Source: Firmicutes bacterium CAG:238
GTDB lineage: Bacteria; Bacillota; Clostridia; Peptostreptococcales; Anaerovoracaceae
DNA: 60,927 bases
Assembly (NCBI GenBank): GCA_000435615.1
Contig: FR881937.1
Location: forward strand, 1-60,927
Direction: 5' to 3'
A program made the translations under genes and the position numbers. This document shows, piece after piece, positions 58,962 to 60,927 of this stretch. Position 1 is the first letter of the stretch. Each line of letters begins with the position of its first letter. Below the pieces are notes generated by a model. The model had not been told where the DNA came from, made no database searches, and saw nothing but the letters and a program-made list of their open reading frames with translations.

Positions 58962-59462
58962 ATGAATAAAAGCGGACTGATTGAACAACTTTATAGCAGA
59001 TACTACGAACCGCTCATGATCATTGCCTGTTCATATACACATGATAGGCAGGCGGCAGAGGACTTGGTGCAGAACGCATTTCTGAAGGCGATTTTGTCGT
59101 ATAAGCCTTCGGGGAGCTTCCTTTCATGGGCGAACCGCGTAATCCGAAATGATTTTCTGAATTCGATTCGAGCGGAAAAATATCGCGCAGACAATGAGCC
59201 GGAAATGATGGATTTAGCGGATTGTTATGACATACTGGAAAGATTGATTCACAACGAGAAAAAAGCCCGGCTTGCGGCTATGATTGCGTCACTGCCACTG
59301 CGGCAGAGGACGATTATGATTGAAAGCGTTTATCTGGAGCTCGACGATGCACAGATTGCGAAAGCGCACGCAATGACGGAGGCGAATATAAGGCAGATAC
59401 GGTCGCGCGCAAAGAAGGCGCTGATAAAAATGATGGAAAATGAGGAGGACGCAAATGAATAA
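58962..59462 (+). CDS. ECF-type RNA polymerase sigma factor (second)
   Basis: 166 residues. Region 2 (about 8-70) with RYYEPLMIIACSYTHDRQAAEDLVQNAFLKA and region 4 (about 100-160) with LPLRQRTIMIESVYLELDDAQIAKAHAMTEANIRQIRSRAKKAL. The AEDLVQNAF helix and RSRAKKAL end are typical for ECF factors of the Bacillota type. It overlaps the following anti-sigma gene by 8 bases. Promoter near TATAGT at 58927; self-activation is usual for such pairs but not shown here. Confidence 0.9.
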   Translation: MNKSGLIEQLYSRYYEPLMIIACSYTHDRQAAEDLVQNAFLKAILSYKPSGSFLSWANRVIRNDFLNSIRAEKYRADNEPEMMDLADCYDILERLIHNEKKARLAAMIASLPLRQRTIMIESVYLELDDAQIAKAHAMTEANIRQIRSRAKKALIKMMENEEDANE

Positions 59463-60498
59463 TACCGAAAAGAAAAGAGATGAATTTGACCTTGTTCTGG
59501 AAGATATGAAGATGGAGCCGGAAGTGGATTTAGACCGTCTGATCGAAATAAGAGTGAAACAGATGATGGTTCGGACTTCGCTGAAAGTTGTGCTGGTTGT
59601 TTTGCTTATCGTCGCTCTTATTTTTCTCGGGGTGAATCCGATTATGAATCTATGCAACACAAATCCGGCTAAGGCAGATGAGGCGAAGGACGGGTATGCA
59701 AGCCGGCTGTTTCAGACGCTTTCGGCATATGTCGAGACCGTATACCCGCAGACGAGGCTGTATATGATTGGCGAAATTGAGAAAAAAGGCTTCGGAAAGT
59801 ATGAAATTCCGCTGTGCTTAGGTACGCGCACGCAGCGGCTTCTTGTGGGGAAAATGAATGCTTCTTTAGAAATGGTGCGTGGAGAGTTGTCCGTGAAAAG
59901 CGATACCGACGGAGTGCTTATTCATACTGCTCACACAACCATTGCAAATGCAGGTGATGGAGGCATAACGGACTTTGCAAAATACAGTGACAGTGAGCTT
60001 GAAGATTTGGCGGAGCTGCCGAAATCAGCACGAATCCTGCTTCAGGTGCAGCTTCATAAATCTGTAAAACTCGAAGATGTGCTTGCGCTTCAAGTGGGAA
60101 CACTGGAACCCGTGTGGGCGCAGATGGATACGAAAAGTGAGGGCTTCATGGGCGGCATTTCTTTTAAGGGTGCAGTTCTGTATGAAGGTGACAAAGACCG
60201 TGCCGATATGAACGCATCGCAGCTTCGGGAAGTCTATATTAAGAATCTGAAGACACTATCCGAGAATTATGAATTGTGGAACGGGCTGGGAATCAGCTGG
60301 GGAAGCTCTTGGGCTCCCGGTGAAGTTGCGCTTCGGCATATCAATGATGCGCTTGCAGACGCAGAAAATACAGAGACATTTATGACGAAGAACTTCTATC
60401 TCTACGGCTCACGGGATGACATTATGAAGTACATCGAGGATAATAAAGAAGAATTTTGCACAATTGAGGATGTGCGGCTGTCGGAGCTGGTGGGGTAA
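59455..60498 (+). CDS. Anti-sigma factor-like membrane protein (sigma factor regulator family)
   Basis: 347 residues: a cytoplasmic N-terminus with acidic helix EKKRDEFDLVLEDMKMEPEVDLDRLI, one membrane span (about 44-64, VVLVVLLIVALIFLG) and a large outside domain. The layout matches the Sigma_reg_N/Sigma_reg_C family that follows ECF sigma genes in Bacillota. It should hold the sigma factor inactive until an outside signal arrives. The coding start overlaps the sigma gene end and has GGAGGA. Confidence 0.85.
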   Translation: MNNTEKKRDEFDLVLEDMKMEPEVDLDRLIEIRVKQMMVRTSLKVVLVVLLIVALIFLGVNPIMNLCNTNPAKADEAKDGYASRLFQTLSAYVETVYPQTRLYMIGEIEKKGFGKYEIPLCLGTRTQRLLVGKMNASLEMVRGELSVKSDTDGVLIHTAHTTIANAGDGGITDFAKYSDSELEDLAELPKSARILLQVQLHKSVKLEDVLALQVGTLEPVWAQMDTKSEGFMGGISFKGAVLYEGDKDRADMNASQLREVYIKNLKTLSENYELWNGLGISWGSSWAPGEVALRHINDALADAENTETFMTKNFYLYGSRDDIMKYIEDNKEEFCTIEDVRLSELVG

Positions 60499-60608
60499 AA
60501 GAACCCGCCGGGCTTTCGGATTATCTGTTGTTTCTTTTCAGCAAATCAAGTATACTATGAAGAGAAAGGGATGAGAAAATTCGGGAATTCCGAATTTTCT
60601 ACAAAGAA

Positions 60609-60695
60609 ATGGACGGCGTTATTCGCGAGATTTTTGCTTTGACGCTCAAGGCGAACCAATACCTTGAAAAATGTGTGATTACAGGCTGTTTTTAA
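60609..60695 (+). pseudogene. Remnant of an AAA-ATPase-like/PD-(D/E)XK (PF09820-type) gene
   Basis: In frame from about 60594, the reading RIFYKEMDGVIREIFA, then KANQYLEKCVITGCF and a stop resembles the region around LKDNEYLEKAVITGxxRI of PF09820 AAA-ATPase-like proteins. The stop replaces the expected continuation, and nothing of the rest (about 500 residues) is seen, so only a scrap remains. The 60499-60751 gap holds this remnant and a small hairpin (60704-60729). Confidence 0.5.
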
Positions 60696-60751
60696 GAAAA
60701 TCGCACCTGCAATAAACTGCAAGTGCGAAGTACGCCATCAATATATAGTGC

Positions 60752-60927
60752 TTATAGTTCTTCAACTTCTTCGGCAGAAAGCCCAGTTATCTCTGCGATG
60801 TCAGCAATCGGGATTTTTTTCGCCTTCATACTTTTCGCAATTTCGAGTTTTTCCTGCGCGGCGCCTTTTTCAAATCCAATGGCCTCGCTTTCCCGCTTGT
60901 GCTCGTTCAAAATATACTCGAATGTCA
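60752..60927 (-). CDS. Rpn-family nuclease/transposase-like protein, C-terminal part (runs off the window)
   Basis: Minus-strand coding up to the window edge gives the end of a PD-(D/E)XK-type Rpn-family protein: EYILNEHKRESEAIGFEKGAAQ, a coiled linker with KLEIAKSMKAKKIP and the final IADIAEITGLSAEEVEEL. The linker plus helix-turn-helix-like tail is the common C-terminus of this widespread family, whose members promote RecA-independent recombination. The nuclease part lies beyond 60927, so integrity cannot be judged. Confidence 0.7.
   Translation of the reverse strand, partial: TFEYILNEHKRESEAIGFEKGAAQEKLEIAKSMKAKKIPIADIAEITGLSAEEVEEL

Overview
The window reads as a chromosomal segment of an amino-acid-fermenting strict anaerobe of the Clostridia (Bacillota). 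Evidence is the complete clostridial-type rnfCDGEAB operon, two oxygen-sensitive glycyl-radical genes, two Na+/H+ antiporter (NhaC-type) genes, many peptidases, strong AGGAGG ribosome sites and Rex- and sigma-54-type control sites. An Anaerovoracaceae-like (family XIII) relative would fit, but that placement is inference. I saw no rRNA, tRNA or CRISPR array.

Layout. 1-545: degraded IS200/IS605 end. 546-5216: XpaC-like protein, Orn/Lys/Arg decarboxylase, then an ECF sigma factor with two unknown membrane proteins and a PrsW-type membrane protease. 5366-14563: one long operon with a small membrane protein, an LD-carboxypeptidase, a five-gene dipeptide/oligopeptide ABC transporter and two M20 peptidases, closed by a terminator. 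14724-19783: rnfCDGEAB, closed by a perfect terminator. 19864-22522 (minus): an amino-acid ABC transporter made of two unusual fusion proteins behind a candidate attenuator. 22810-30487: an NADPH-dependent FMN reductase, then two paralogous arginine-deiminase-superfamily enzymes, each behind a consensus -24/-12 promoter, with a PAS-AAA-Fis sigma-54 activator between them and an M28-like protein plus NhaC antiporter behind the second. 30626-33521: EFR1 flavodoxin-ferredoxin, Gx transporter and NusG-II genes divergent from apbE, whose product would flavinylate RnfG and RnfD. 33543-35594: MocR-type regulator divergent from an ECF S component. 35683-41099: C_GCAxxG_C_C protein, CoA-disulfide-reductase/rhodanese fusion, second NhaC, unknown membrane protein and DUF2284.

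41110-47544 is the most unusual metabolic island: a cupin-AraC regulator with a long extra C-terminal region, the stub of a DMT transporter, and a divergent operon of short-chain dehydrogenase, glycyl radical enzyme (active-site GCIQP instead of the usual GCxEP) and its activase. 47619-57400: patatin, sirtuin, isochorismatase-family hydrolase, DUF2156 protein, thiolase behind a Rex-type operator, YbaK, M15 carboxypeptidase, glnS and an exported beta-helix/transglutaminase protein. 57464-60927: AAA/DUF4143 ATPase, a TGTGA-N6-TCACA palindrome, an ECF sigma/anti-sigma pair, a degraded AAA-ATPase-like remnant and the C-terminal end of an Rpn-family nuclease gene.

Together the genes describe peptide import and hydrolysis, amino-acid and guanidino-compound catabolism, ferredoxin:NAD+ energy conservation through Rnf, Na+/H+ handling and CoA/thiol redox chemistry. 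Candidates for undescribed biology are the GCIQP glycyl radical cluster, the sigma-54-controlled paired deiminase-like enzymes with a metal-site-altered M28 protein, and the ABC ATPase carrying a putative histidine-kinase-like ATPase fold.
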